In this document: piece by piece, positions 16,847 to 24,636 of the stretch
Layout: the number at the start of each line of letters is the position of its first letter
Position numbering within the stretch: the first letter of the stretch is position 1
Origin: Mucilaginibacter pankratovii
GTDB lineage: Bacteria; Bacteroidota; Bacteroidia; Sphingobacteriales; Sphingobacteriaceae
DNA: 64,000 nucleotides
Assembly: GCF_014773265.1 (NCBI RefSeq)
Contig: NZ_JACWMY010000005.1
Span: 124,001 to 188,000 of the forward strand
Reading direction: 5' to 3'
Position numbers and translations under genes: made by a program
The notes under the pieces: model-generated
What the model was told of the DNA's origin: nothing
The model's database searches: none
Seen by the model: only the letters and a program-made list of their open reading frames with translations

Positions 16847-17281
16847 TTATTTGCAATTCAGTGATCGAAGCTTAGCTATCAGGGGCTTGCGTACAGAGGC
16901 ACCCCAATTAAATACCAGCTCGCTATCTATCCATTTCGTCAAGGTCATACCGGCCTTTTTGCTGTACTTTTTATTGAATGTGTTGTAAACCAATACTTTC
17001 AAATCATCGTTAGGCAGATAGTACATTTTTTGGAAAGCATCTTCTTTCTCTCCGGGTGTGGCAAATGTTCTGTCGAGCACATCAAACAGCTCATCGGCCA
17101 GGAGATTAGGATTATAGCTTTTTGGTATTTCCTGTGTACCGGTTTTATAATCAACATCAGGGAAATCGGTTTTTCCCTCTTTTTTGCCACGGTAGTAAAG
17201 CCAAATGCCTACACCGATAACTGCCAGTACAATGATGATTGGCGTTTTATTTTCGGGCATAGGGGGATAGTACATAGCCAT
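16847..17281 (-). CDS. Membrane-anchored 144-aa virion protein candidate
   Basis: A Pro-rich start (MAMYYPPMPENK), one helix (residues 13-29, TPIIIVLAVIGVGIWLY), a basic cluster YRGKKEGK, and a helical soluble domain. No known motif. It follows the 405-aa protein by 4 bases. Similar architecture to the 189-aa protein downstream suggests related membrane-to-capsid linkers. Confidence 0.66.
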   Translation of the reverse strand: MAMYYPPMPENKTPIIIVLAVIGVGIWLYYRGKKEGKTDFPDVDYKTGTQEIPKSYNPNLLADELFDVLDRTFATPGEKEDAFQKMYYLPNDDLKVLVYNTFNKKYSKKAGMTLTKWIDSELVFNWGASVRKPLIAKLRSLNCK

Positions 17282-17285
17282 GATG

Positions 17286-18503
17286 TTAAATTTTTATTTT
17301 GTGAGATTTAACCAGGTAGAAACCGAGGCCCAAAAAAGCGGCAAGGGCTACCCATAACCAAATATTTGTTTTTGGCGGTTCGGGATCCAGCGCACCTGCA
17401 ACTGCGGCCGCGGCATCCTGCCTCATTTGTGCATCTTCCTGGGCGGCCAGTAAATCTTCACGGTCGAAGCTGTTCTCATCGCTAAGGTTAGGCTCGTACT
17501 CCTGATCTTCGCCCAACTCGGGGTTCCAATTTTCATTATAGCTACCGGCACCGGCTCCCATGCCCCAACTCGGCGGATATACAACGCCGTTACTTTGGTC
17601 GGTAACCGTATCGCCTAAACCGGCCTGCGAGGCCAGCACTTTAAGCCCTAATTTTCCTGCAGCTAACACACCTTTGCCTAAAAGCTTAGCGCCCTTTCCA
17701 ATGGTTTTACCGGTGAATACGGCGGCTTTACCCACCGCTTTACCTACCGCTTTGCCAACCTTACCAACTACTTTACCTACGCCTTTTATCGCCCCGCCAA
17801 TTGCTTTACCTATCTTTTTGAAGTTGATACCCAAAAAATCGCTGTAGACTTCCTGCTCATACTCGCTTAAGCCATCAAAAAAGGCTTGATGCCTGGCAAG
17901 GTCTTCCGGGTGGATATCGTTAAAATTGGAATACTCATCCCCGGTATAGCTGCTGGCCTGTGTTTCGGTTAGATGTAAGTGGTATAGCTGATTGGTAAGA
18001 ATGCGCGTAGGCACATGCAGTACGCCGCTTTCGGCCGCTTTTTTAAGGATGGCCGCGAAGTTTGGCGCTACCGCTTCAATATCGGTACCCATATAATCGC
18101 TAAAGTCATCATCGCCGGTATAATTATCTTTTGGAATGATAAAACCGAACGGTGAAACGTGCTTTACATAGTTTTTACGCGCTTTGCCTAACCTGCTGAA
18201 AATAAAATTACCGGCTTTGCCCAAATTTTTACCGAGGTTTTTAAAGTCGATGCCTAAAAAGGCGCTCTCATCTAAAATATCTTCATCATCCCAAAATATC
18301 GGCTCAAATTCGCTGTCATCATCAGCATCATAGTTATTGATCTTGCCAACAATACCGCCTTTGGGTACGGCGTAATTGCCTGTAGAGGCCATCGCTTTTG
18401 GCTCGGAAGGTATTTGGATGGTTGGGGCCTGCACTATTTGCCCAACATTGGGGATGTTTACCAGCCCCTGGGGCGTATCGTTGTTTGTTGGGTTTGCAAG
18501 CAT
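17286..18503 (-). CDS. Gly/Lys-rich amphipathic membrane protein (membrane-active candidate)
   Basis: A 405-residue protein with an acidic N-terminal third, a Gly/Lys-rich amphipathic stretch (residues 223-292) built of KxxGKxxGK steps, an acidic 300-370 region and a C-terminal helix (about 383-399, IWLWVALAAFLGLGFYLV). An internal repeat is visible: FLGIDFKNLGKNLGKAG (82-98) and FLGINFKKIGKAIGGAI (223-239). It probably sits in the virion membrane and may help deliver DNA across the host envelope. No family known to me. Confidence 0.7.
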   Translation of the reverse strand: MLANPTNNDTPQGLVNIPNVGQIVQAPTIQIPSEPKAMASTGNYAVPKGGIVGKINNYDADDDSEFEPIFWDDEDILDESAFLGIDFKNLGKNLGKAGNFIFSRLGKARKNYVKHVSPFGFIIPKDNYTGDDDFSDYMGTDIEAVAPNFAAILKKAAESGVLHVPTRILTNQLYHLHLTETQASSYTGDEYSNFNDIHPEDLARHQAFFDGLSEYEQEVYSDFLGINFKKIGKAIGGAIKGVGKVVGKVGKAVGKAVGKAAVFTGKTIGKGAKLLGKGVLAAGKLGLKVLASQAGLGDTVTDQSNGVVYPPSWGMGAGAGSYNENWNPELGEDQEYEPNLSDENSFDREDLLAAQEDAQMRQDAAAAVAGALDPEPPKTNIWLWVALAAFLGLGFYLVKSHKIKI

Positions 18504-18507
18504 GGTA

Positions 18508-18882
18508 TTAAATTTTTGTGTTACCGTAATGTTCCCTGTCGTACTGCTTTGCCCTTTCGAGCTGGAGGTACATTCGCCAGGCGTGCTCCGGTTTTTGATC
18601 GTTCAAAATTTGGGTGAGCGCCTTTACCGAAGCATTAAGCGAGTAACCCATATCTGCATACTTATTAAAGGCCCAGTCATCTACCTGCGCCTCATCGGTA
18701 CTTTGCAGTACCACGTGGCCCATTTCATGCAGCATGATAAACAACCGGTGTTCCATCGGCAAAGCCTTCATGTGCTTTACGCTAAGGAACATTTCGCCGG
18801 TGCGGCGGTTAACCCTTGCGGGGGTAGAACCTAAATCGGGTACCCTGGTAATTTTGGTGATCGAGGTGGCCCAGCCCTGCAT
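18508..18882 (-). CDS. HExxH zinc metallopeptidase-like protein
   Basis: A 124-residue protein with HEMGHVVLQSTDEAQVDDWAF: an HExxH zinc motif and a downstream acidic residue about 13 positions later, the gluzincin-like third ligand. The size is that of a minimal zincin. In this operon, next to capsid and membrane genes, it could process virion proteins or act on host envelope peptides. It overlaps neither neighbour and is 4 bases from the 18503 gene. Confidence 0.75.
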   Translation of the reverse strand: MQGWATSITKITRVPDLGSTPARVNRRTGEMFLSVKHMKALPMEHRLFIMLHEMGHVVLQSTDEAQVDDWAFNKYADMGYSLNASVKALTQILNDQKPEHAWRMYLQLERAKQYDREHYGNTKI

Positions 18883-19347
18883 TTATTTTTTGGTTGAGTA
18901 CATGATAGCGGCCAAAAGCGCAACGCCGGCCAGTATCATAAATAAGGTTTTGTTAATGCCCAAAATGCGATCTGATCCGTAATTGTAATCATCGTAGCTA
19001 TCCCTGTCGGCATAGCCTCGCGGGTCAACCTGGTAGCCGTTGCGGGTAGATAGCAAACGCTGTTTTCCCTGCACATCCCTTGCGATGTTACTGGCACCAA
19101 GGGCAACCCTGGATAGGCCATCAACTACACGGGTAAAGGTTACGGGGTTACCGTTGTCATCGTTAAAACCGCTTTGCTCGTTCAGGTGCATCAGGTCTAA
19201 CATATCATCCACAAAAGGCCGGCGTATTACCGTAATGGCATTACCTACGTTTTTGGGGGTTGGCTCTGCCTGGATATCGTAGCGGGCAAATAACCGAGCG
19301 ATAGCCTGGGGCTGTCGCTCGATAAATTCTATGATTTCCTGTATCAT
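18883..19347 (-). CDS. C-terminally anchored 154-aa virion protein candidate
   Basis: A soluble N-terminal domain (residues 1-125; IIEFIERQPQAIARLFARYD) and a C-terminal helix (residues 133-150, TLFMILAGVALLAAIMY). It lies directly between the capsid gene and the metallopeptidase gene (one-base spacing to the latter). Probably a capsid-to-membrane linker. No family recognised. Confidence 0.65.
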   Translation of the reverse strand: MIQEIIEFIERQPQAIARLFARYDIQAEPTPKNVGNAITVIRRPFVDDMLDLMHLNEQSGFNDDNGNPVTFTRVVDGLSRVALGASNIARDVQGKQRLLSTRNGYQVDPRGYADRDSYDDYNYGSDRILGINKTLFMILAGVALLAAIMYSTKK

Positions 19348-19358
19348 GTTTCAGCGGA

Positions 19359-20132
19359 TTAACGGCCCCTGAAACTTGCTACTGCTGTGGCGGTTGTTTT
19401 AGCCCTTACTGCCTTAGAGCGTAATGCTTTGGCCGGGTTAAGCGAAGCGCCGAAGATCAAACCAATGTTAACCGAGGTTGAACCTAATACCTGGTAAGAT
19501 ATTTTGGTTTGGTTATCCATGTAGAAGCTTTCGCCAACGGTGATCAGCGTAGTGTTCGGGTTGGCTTCGCTTGCATAGATTGCAGGATTGATGATCTTGC
19601 TTTCATGCGTAGAGAAAGGGCTTTCCTTTTGGATGGTTAACACACACTCAAACTGGTTGATGTTTGAGGTAGATATTTTAAAGCCGGCTACCAGGGTAGG
19701 GTAGTTGCGGATAAAGTTGTTAAATATCAGGATGCTTTGCGGGTTACCGGTACCCGATAAGCCAGCACCAGCGCCACCGGCTTCGGCAAATGCACCATCG
19801 GCAATTAAGCCCAGGGAAGCGAAAACCAAACCAGGGCAAAGCAAAGCCGTACGGGTGGATGCATTGGCGTTGGTTAGGGTAAGGTTGAAAATTTTGCCTT
19901 TGTGGATGGCATCCATAAAGCTGCCGCTGTTTTCGCCGCTAAACTCTAAAAAGTCGTCGCCTTCGCCGGTGTAGCCGCTAAAGTTTGCACCGCCGCCACC
20001 GTAGTTAGATAATGCACCGGCTTCGCGTTCCAAATCTTCGGCGCTGTAAGCTGCACGGCCCATTGCCGCCATCGCTCCGCCTGAGTAACCTAAAATTGCC
20101 AGTGTTGATGCTTTTGAAAAGAGATTTTTCAT
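19359..20132 (-). CDS. Putative double-jelly-roll major capsid protein
   Basis: A 257-residue Gly/Ala-rich, beta-strand-rich protein, close in size to the PM2 capsid protein. Residues 1-75 are a Gly-rich leader with acidic motif YTGEGDDFLEF. Residues 78-240 show patterns typical of double-jelly-roll capsid proteins: FNLTLTNANAS, GNPQSILIFNNFIRNYPT (129-146), FKISTSNINQFECVLTIQKE (151-170), SPF...KIINP, YMDNQTKISYQVLG and IFGASLNPAKAL. No HK97-type motif is seen. It is the largest simple structural gene next to virion membrane genes and heads the late operon. A structure prediction would settle the fold. Confidence 0.66.
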   Translation of the reverse strand: MKNLFSKASTLAILGYSGGAMAAMGRAAYSAEDLEREAGALSNYGGGGANFSGYTGEGDDFLEFSGENSGSFMDAIHKGKIFNLTLTNANASTRTALLCPGLVFASLGLIADGAFAEAGGAGAGLSGTGNPQSILIFNNFIRNYPTLVAGFKISTSNINQFECVLTIQKESPFSTHESKIINPAIYASEANPNTTLITVGESFYMDNQTKISYQVLGSTSVNIGLIFGASLNPAKALRSKAVRAKTTATAVASFRGR

Positions 20133-20193
20133 GTTGATTTTAAAAAATAGTTTTTAATGTGTGGGTTGAAAGGGCTTTAGGGTGGGCTACAGG

Positions 20194-20343
20194 TTAGATA
20201 TAGCTACCATCAACGCCGACATAATGGGCTACGCTGCCATCGGCTTTGGTTACTTTCTTTGTGAAATATTTAGTCAAAAAGAATAATGCAACCCCGGCCA
20301 ATACGATGGTGAAGAATTGCTTTTTGTCAAGGAAATTGAACAT
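20194..20343 (-). CDS. 49-aa single-helix membrane protein
   Basis: An ORF from ATG 20343: MFNFLDKKQF then FTIVLAGVALFFLTKYF and a basic, polar tail ending VDGSYI. It is the first gene of the capsid operon, 60 bases before the capsid gene. Likely a small virion membrane protein. Confidence 0.65.
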   Translation of the reverse strand: MFNFLDKKQFFTIVLAGVALFFLTKYFTKKVTKADGSVAHYVGVDGSYI

Positions 20344-20374
20344 GGGATTGGATTGAGTTTTGATTATTTAAACC

Positions 20375-20382
20375 CAAACTTA
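20375..20382 (-). promoter_or_regulatory. Candidate -7 box of the capsid operon
   Basis: On the minus strand TAAGTTTG matches TAnnTTTG, 32 bases before the first start at 20343 and downstream of the terminator at 20479. No good -33 element is at the normal distance, so the late promoter may need a phage activator. Confidence 0.35.
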
Positions 20383-20478
20383 TGCCCGGCCTAAAAGCGG
20401 CCTACCACTTAGGGATTGCAAAGGAAACCAACGGGTTACAACGGTAATTATTAGCGGGTAAGGCAAAGTATAAAGCAC

Positions 20479-20511
20479 AAAAAAGCCCGGTTACCTTGGC
20501 GGGTACCGGGC
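20479..20511 (-). terminator. Terminator ending the packaging operon
   Basis: A GC-rich hairpin (20485-20495 with 20502-20511, one bulge) followed on the minus strand by six Ts (20479-20484). It separates the 24.16-20.55 kb operon from the capsid operon. Confidence 0.75.
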
Positions 20512-20553
20512 CGATCTGCGCGAAAGTAGCGGCAACAAACGTAAGCGCAAATA

Positions 20554-20823
20554 TTATTCTAACTGGCCGGCCAGCAGGAAGGTGAGGTATAAGTAGAGCT
20601 GCTCTCTCCTAATCAATTCTTCTTCCAGGGCTAATTTTATTTCGTAAGCGCCTCTGTAAATAAGGTTTTCGCCCTCTTCATAATTTATCAGGTAATAGAC
20701 ATAACCCAGCTTAGCCGGTTTTTGCAGATAGGTTAATGATCGCTGATATTTAAGATCGCCTTTTAGCCAGGCATCTTTCAGCGTTTTTATGGTTTCGATA
20801 TGGGGTTGCTTGGTTTCGCTCAT
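20554..20823 (-). CDS. Hypothetical 89-aa phage protein
   Basis: A helical, charged protein rich in Leu/Tyr/Glu with no recognised family. It is the last gene of the packaging operon and overlaps the HTH gene at 20820 by 4 bases (ATGA type). Real by packing; function unknown. Confidence 0.6.
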   Translation of the reverse strand: MSETKQPHIETIKTLKDAWLKGDLKYQRSLTYLQKPAKLGYVYYLINYEEGENLIYRGAYEIKLALEEELIRREQLYLYLTFLLAGQLE

Positions 20824-21011
20824 GGCTGGCCTAAATGGGTTACAATTTTTGCTACCTGGGCGGGTGTGTAGGCCTTACCTTCATACATACCCAGGTCGGG
20901 AATACGTTTGAGCCAGCTTTTAAAAGTTTTACAGGAAACCCCGTACCAATCCCGCAGCTCTTTTTTGCTGAGTGCTTTAATTGCAAATTCTTTGGTTTCG
21001 GGTGCTGGCAT
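20820..21011 (-). CDS. Small helix-turn-helix protein
   Basis: A 63-residue protein with LSKKELRDWYGVSCKTFKSWL (residues 14-34), a clear helix-turn-helix, followed by the IPDLGMYEGKAYTPAQVAKI pattern common in small DNA-binding proteins of Bacteroidota mobile elements. It probably regulates late transcription or assists packaging. It is coupled to both neighbours. Confidence 0.75.
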   Translation of the reverse strand: MPAPETKEFAIKALSKKELRDWYGVSCKTFKSWLKRIPDLGMYEGKAYTPAQVAKIVTHLGQP

Positions 21012-21314
21012 TTATTTTTCTGTTTTTTTAAGCTGAACAAAAGAAAGAATTGCTTTTAGGTGATTAAGTGCGAATAGTAATTTTTGCTCTTTAAGCGCGG
21101 CGCTGTATCTTGTCCAGTACGCCGTTTTATCGCACCGCCTTACTTCTTTTTGTATGTCATGTTCAGCCGAAAGCCCGTTTATCCTATCCATTAACAAGCC
21201 TTCAACCGTATCCGGCATTTTGGGAATATTTAATACCTCGGCAATTTGATCTAATACAATAGGGTTGGTAACGACCGATTGTATTTTAATAAAAATTTCT
21301 TCTTCAGTACTCAT
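21012..21314 (-). CDS. Hypothetical 100-aa helical phage protein
   Basis: An acidic N-terminus (MSTEEEIFIKIQSVV) and a long helical C-terminal half. No family recognised. It overlaps the ATPase gene upstream by 4 bases, so it may be an ATPase partner; that is inference only. Confidence 0.6.
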   Translation of the reverse strand: MSTEEEIFIKIQSVVTNPIVLDQIAEVLNIPKMPDTVEGLLMDRINGLSAEHDIQKEVRRCDKTAYWTRYSAALKEQKLLFALNHLKAILSFVQLKKTEK

Positions 21315-21883
21315 ATCAATGTTTCTACGGTGATGCCGAAATATTCATCTTTGTGGCTTTGCACTTTCTCAAAGGCCTCGTAGATTTTCTTCCAGTTGGG
21401 CATTCTTCTTTTGTAAAAGCCCTGGTCAAATTCTTCCTGTGTTTTCAGGATGGTTACATAGCTTATCATCCCCCAAAAAAATGGCGGGACAAAGCGCAAA
21501 GCGTGGAAAGTAAATATCAGATCGCACTGGAACATCCGGTGATCTACCAAAAAGGTTTTGATTTCGGGCCGTACGTTACCTTCAATGTACTTAGTGCAAT
21601 CCTCGAAAACGACCAGGCCACCGCGAAAATGAGTTGCAATTGCTATCAATGTTTCGTTGCTTGGCGTACCAACTAAGCGTACTACGCCCTTTTTAAGGCG
21701 CTTCATCTCATCGATAGTAACCTCTTTGAACTGATTGTACGCGGGAGATCTGTTTACATCGATAATGAGCACCTTGCTATCAGCAGGGTAGGAGGCGGCC
21801 ACCTTTGCCAGCTTGGTGCTTTTACCGGTACCCTTACGGCCTACCATTAATCCCGAAACATGTAAATCGCGCGTTTTCGCCAT
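21311..21883 (-). CDS. Genome packaging ATPase (FtsK/HerA, A32-like)
   Basis: A 190-residue P-loop ATPase with Walker A GRKGTGKS (residues 15-22), Walker B VVFED (91-95), and a later FLVDHRMFQCDLIFTFHALR segment with a sensor-like polar residue near the end of a strand. The size is typical of the short packaging ATPases of membrane-containing tailless viruses; large terminases are over 400 residues and carry a nuclease domain, which is absent. It translocates DNA into preformed capsids. It is cytoplasmic, at the vertex. Confidence 0.82.
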   Translation of the reverse strand: MAKTRDLHVSGLMVGRKGTGKSTKLAKVAASYPADSKVLIIDVNRSPAYNQFKEVTIDEMKRLKKGVVRLVGTPSNETLIAIATHFRGGLVVFEDCTKYIEGNVRPEIKTFLVDHRMFQCDLIFTFHALRFVPPFFWGMISYVTILKTQEEFDQGFYKRRMPNWKKIYEAFEKVQSHKDEYFGITVETLI

Positions 21884-21886
21884 TTC

Positions 21887-22093
21887 TTACCCCTGCTTTT
21901 GCTTTACATACAGATCGATCAGCGCCGGATCCTGTTTATTTTTCTTCCGGGCGGTTTTGTGGCCGGCTTTCTTCCAGGATGCCTCGTAGGCCTTTAGCTC
22001 ATCGGTATCACCCGTATAGGTTTCGCAGTAATCGTACTGATGCCCGAACATGGTTACGGTTGCGGCGGGCTTGTTTTCGGCGTTATCTTCCAT
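21887..22093 (-). CDS. Hypothetical 68-aa phage protein
   Basis: A small charged protein with a C-terminal basic stretch (KKAGHKTARKKNKQD). No family recognised. It overlaps the upstream membrane protein gene by 11 bases and precedes the ATPase by 3 bases. Confidence 0.55.
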   Translation of the reverse strand: MEDNAENKPAATVTMFGHQYDYCETYTGDTDELKAYEASWKKAGHKTARKKNKQDPALIDLYVKQKQG

Positions 22094-22424
22094 GAATGCT
22101 ATTTTTTAAAAAGTCGTCAATTTCTTGCGCTTCCCGCTTCCAGTCCTCCGGGATATCTTCGCCCTGACACTGATACCGAAATATTGCTGCTTCAATTTCT
22201 TGCAGTCGATGTTCTTTGGCAATCCATTCGGGTTTTACACCCAAAGGCGGTTTTTTTGATTTGCGGAACACCTCTAAAAAGCTATCTATGCGCGTTTTCA
22301 TAAAATCTTCTAACACGGATAGCTCATAGATCAGCAGGCCCTTTAGCCCGAAAACGCGGTGCATGATGATCAGCGAGATAATTAACGTTGCCATCGTAAA
22401 TAGTAGAATTGCTTTTAATATCAT
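22083..22424 (-). CDS. N-terminally anchored 113-aa protein
   Basis: A helix at residues 4-22 (KAILLFTMATLIISLIIMH) then a charged helical domain. No family recognised. It starts 4 bases after the 72-aa membrane gene. Probable virion or assembly membrane protein. Confidence 0.62.
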   Translation of the reverse strand: MILKAILLFTMATLIISLIIMHRVFGLKGLLIYELSVLEDFMKTRIDSFLEVFRKSKKPPLGVKPEWIAKEHRLQEIEAAIFRYQCQGEDIPEDWKREAQEIDDFLKNSIHGR

Positions 22425-22428
22425 GGTT

Positions 22429-22647
22429 TTACTTGCTTAGCTCTACATGGGGTTTGGTTTCGCCGGCCAGATCATCATTTTTGATGTTCTTTTCTTCCCA
22501 CCACTGTATTAGCCGGTCGATATCTTCGGATAGCTCTGAGCGGCGTTTTCGGCGGTACAGCACTACGCCAACGGCCACAACCGCCAGTACGCCGGCTGCT
22601 ATCAATAAAACTTTGGGCCGTAGCCAAACAGGGGTATTTGCTTCCAT
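22429..22647 (-). CDS. 72-aa single-helix membrane protein
   Basis: A helix at residues 12-30 (VLLIAAGVLAVVAVGVVLY) flanked by RRKRR, then an acidic tail. The basic cluster indicates an N-out/C-in orientation. Its start overlaps the stop of the 197-aa gene by one base. Confidence 0.64.
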   Translation of the reverse strand: MEANTPVWLRPKVLLIAAGVLAVVAVGVVLYRRKRRSELSEDIDRLIQWWEEKNIKNDDLAGETKPHVELSK

Positions 22648-23240
22648 TAGTCGTTATCCCCCATAATGTTAAAGGCTCTGGTGCCCAGCACTTCGCTGTA
22701 TGCCAGCAAAAGGCCCGTAAACGGACTAACCTTGATCTCGGTAGTGCGGGCGTAAATGATAGTTGCATCGGTTAGGCGCTGCTTTTCGCCGGCTGTAAAC
22801 GGTAATTTGGCAACCGCCTCTTTGTGTTTACGGAACTTTGCCATCGCGATAGCTTCTTTGGTACCTGCCTGGTAAAGCGTATTCGCGCTGTGATCGAGCT
22901 GGTTTATCATTTCCAGTTCGGCGGCCTCAAATACTTTATTGCGGCGTACCAATGCAAACAGCGTGCTTTGCAGGCCATCCAGCAGGTTTACGCCGATAAT
23001 TGCGAGGTCATCGGGCGAAAGGCTTTTAGGTTCCTGCTCGTACTGCTGTTCGTAATCGGGCTGGCTTGCCTGGGCTTGTGGCGCGGGATCGGGTGCCGGC
23101 TCAAATTCTACCTCGTTTACGGGCGCGGCTTCGTTAAATTCGGCTACCGGCACGCTGTTTACAACGGGGCGCTGTAGTACGCTCTCTAAACTTAGCGGCG
23201 ATTCATCACCACCTGGTGTTTTAGTGCCTTTAGCTGTCAT
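22647..23240 (-). CDS. Hypothetical 197-aa phage protein with disordered N-terminus
   Basis: Residues 1-72 are Pro/Glu/Gln-rich and probably disordered; residues 73-197 are helical and hydrophobic (DDLAIIGVNLLDGLQSTLFAL). No motif recognised. It overlaps neighbours on both sides, a member of the packaging operon. It could be an assembly or scaffold factor. Confidence 0.58.
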   Translation of the reverse strand: MTAKGTKTPGGDESPLSLESVLQRPVVNSVPVAEFNEAAPVNEVEFEPAPDPAPQAQASQPDYEQQYEQEPKSLSPDDLAIIGVNLLDGLQSTLFALVRRNKVFEAAELEMINQLDHSANTLYQAGTKEAIAMAKFRKHKEAVAKLPFTAGEKQRLTDATIIYARTTEIKVSPFTGLLLAYSEVLGTRAFNIMGDND

Positions 23241-23595
23241 TTTCGTTAGGTTGAGATTTGTATTTGTTCATCACCGGCACTATGGCAGCTATTTGCTTCA
23301 TACGCTCCGGATCTTTAATTAGATTGGTTACTACCGGTATGATGCTCATTAAGCCGCCACCGCCCGAAAACAACGCTTCCAGCCCGTTAAAAGTTGATAC
23401 CAGGGTAATGATATCGGCTTTGTATTCCTCGCATTGGGCGATAAGCTTTTGCAGGTCATCAGTGTTTACAGTAGTGGTACCCGGAAAGGTTGGATAGCCA
23501 GGATAATTTTTTGGCAGATCGATATCATTTTCGAGTATTCCACCAAGTAAACCCGCAATTTCTTTGTCGGACATTTTATTTTTATCTTCCATCAC
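23230..23595 (-). CDS. Hypothetical 121-aa phage protein
   Basis: A helical protein with a Gly cluster (FSGGGGLMSIIPVVTNL, residues about 75-91) that might interact with membrane. Two start codons (residues 1 and 2) are adjacent. It overlaps the next gene start by 11 bases and the upstream gene by 4. Confidence 0.56.
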   Translation of the reverse strand: MMEDKNKMSDKEIAGLLGGILENDIDLPKNYPGYPTFPGTTTVNTDDLQKLIAQCEEYKADIITLVSTFNGLEALFSGGGGLMSIIPVVTNLIKDPERMKQIAAIVPVMNKYKSQPNENDS

Positions 23596-23885
23596 TTAGT
23601 TATAAAGGTTTGTAAAAAATCATCCTCAATGTTATCCATCATATCCAGGCAAAAACGCACAATATCGTAGGTGGTACCTTCGCGTTTTCGGGCTGCCAGG
23701 GCGGCGTTTATGCGGTCGTATTCCTTTTGGGTAGCTCGGCCGGTAAACTGCTTGATCTTTGGCTCGGGCACCGAAACAAACTGATTTCGGGGTGTCGGTA
23801 CCGGTGCAGGTTCCTGGGGAATCTCTGCTACCGGTACCGTTGGGGTTTCCTCTGCTATCTCTGGGTTGGGGTTATCGGTGATCAT
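23592..23885 (-). CDS. Hypothetical 97-aa phage protein
   Basis: A Pro/Glu-rich N-terminal tail (residues 1-38) and a C-terminal helical region with GRATQKEYDRINAALAARKR and an acidic end. The tail resembles those of the 197-aa neighbour (repeated PxPVAE-type phrases), suggesting common partners. No family recognised. Confidence 0.56.
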   Translation of the reverse strand: MITDNPNPEIAEETPTVPVAEIPQEPAPVPTPRNQFVSVPEPKIKQFTGRATQKEYDRINAALAARKREGTTYDIVRFCLDMMDNIEDDFLQTFITK

Positions 23886-24157
23886 TAGCGCTTGCTGTTA
23901 CGTTTGGCCCGTTGTTTCGCTTGTTTTCGGATGTGCAGGCGGTTGGTATGCGCCGCGTTTTTGTGGAACGCGGAAAAATTTGAGGTGGATGCAATTTTAT
24001 GGGTAGCGTAGGGATGGTAAGGCCGCTCTGCTTTAAAAGCTACCTCCGTAGGAGCTTGTTTTCCGTAGTTTTCGGCGTTACCTGGGGCTGATCGCTCGGG
24101 TGCCGGGCTGTGTATGCCTGGGGGCGTGGCCGGTGGTGGAGGTGGCGGGGTATGCAT
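23885..24157 (-). CDS. Basic His/Arg-rich 90-aa protein
   Basis: A very Pro-rich N-terminus (six consecutive Pro) and a strongly basic C-terminus (RLHIRKQAKQRAKRNSKR). No family recognised. It is the first gene of the packaging operon. The charge suggests nucleic-acid binding. Confidence 0.55.
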   Translation of the reverse strand: MHTPPPPPPATPPGIHSPAPERSAPGNAENYGKQAPTEVAFKAERPYHPYATHKIASTSNFSAFHKNAAHTNRLHIRKQAKQRAKRNSKR

Positions 24158-24636
24158 AACAATAGTTTAAATTAATCGGGCGAATTTAATTTGGCGGTAA
24201 AAAACCACGTTTTCGGTACGTAATCAATAGAAAATCAAATTTAAAGGGATGCTACCGCCATGGTTACCCATTTATCCGACATATAAGAGCGACAAATGAG
24301 GGGGTAGGTCGTTTTCGGGTGATTTCGTTGTTCCGTTGTTCCAAATATTGATTATCAGCGCTTTATATCTTTTTCCTTATTCCGTAGTTGTTCCTGATAT
24401 ATTGCTTTAGCACCAATTTTTATTTTTGATAGGAATTATCAGGAAGTATTACGGAATAAGCTCGGAACAAGCAAGAAAAATGTAATCCGCTATCTCTCTT
24501 ATATTTATACCCTTTTAGGAACTACGGGAGAACAAATAGTAATTAAGTGGGAAGTAATAAATTTAAGATGGGGGCAAAAAGCAAAAAGAAATAAAAATTT
24601 AGTGCAAAAACTAAAAATATTAGTAAACTTTGCAGC
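24158..24636. other. Divergent intergenic region, candidate origin/control region of the element
   Basis: The longest gene-free stretch in the element, AT-rich, between divergent genes at 24157 (minus) and 24637 (plus). It contains an imperfect inverted repeat with 23-nt arms (24377-24399 and 24437-24459, 19 of 23 pairing) and three direct copies of GTTGTTCC (24327-24334, 24335-24342, 24387-24394) plus one inverted GGAACAA (24464-24470). Such iteron-plus-hairpin layouts are used as replication origins or operators. Confidence 0.5.
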
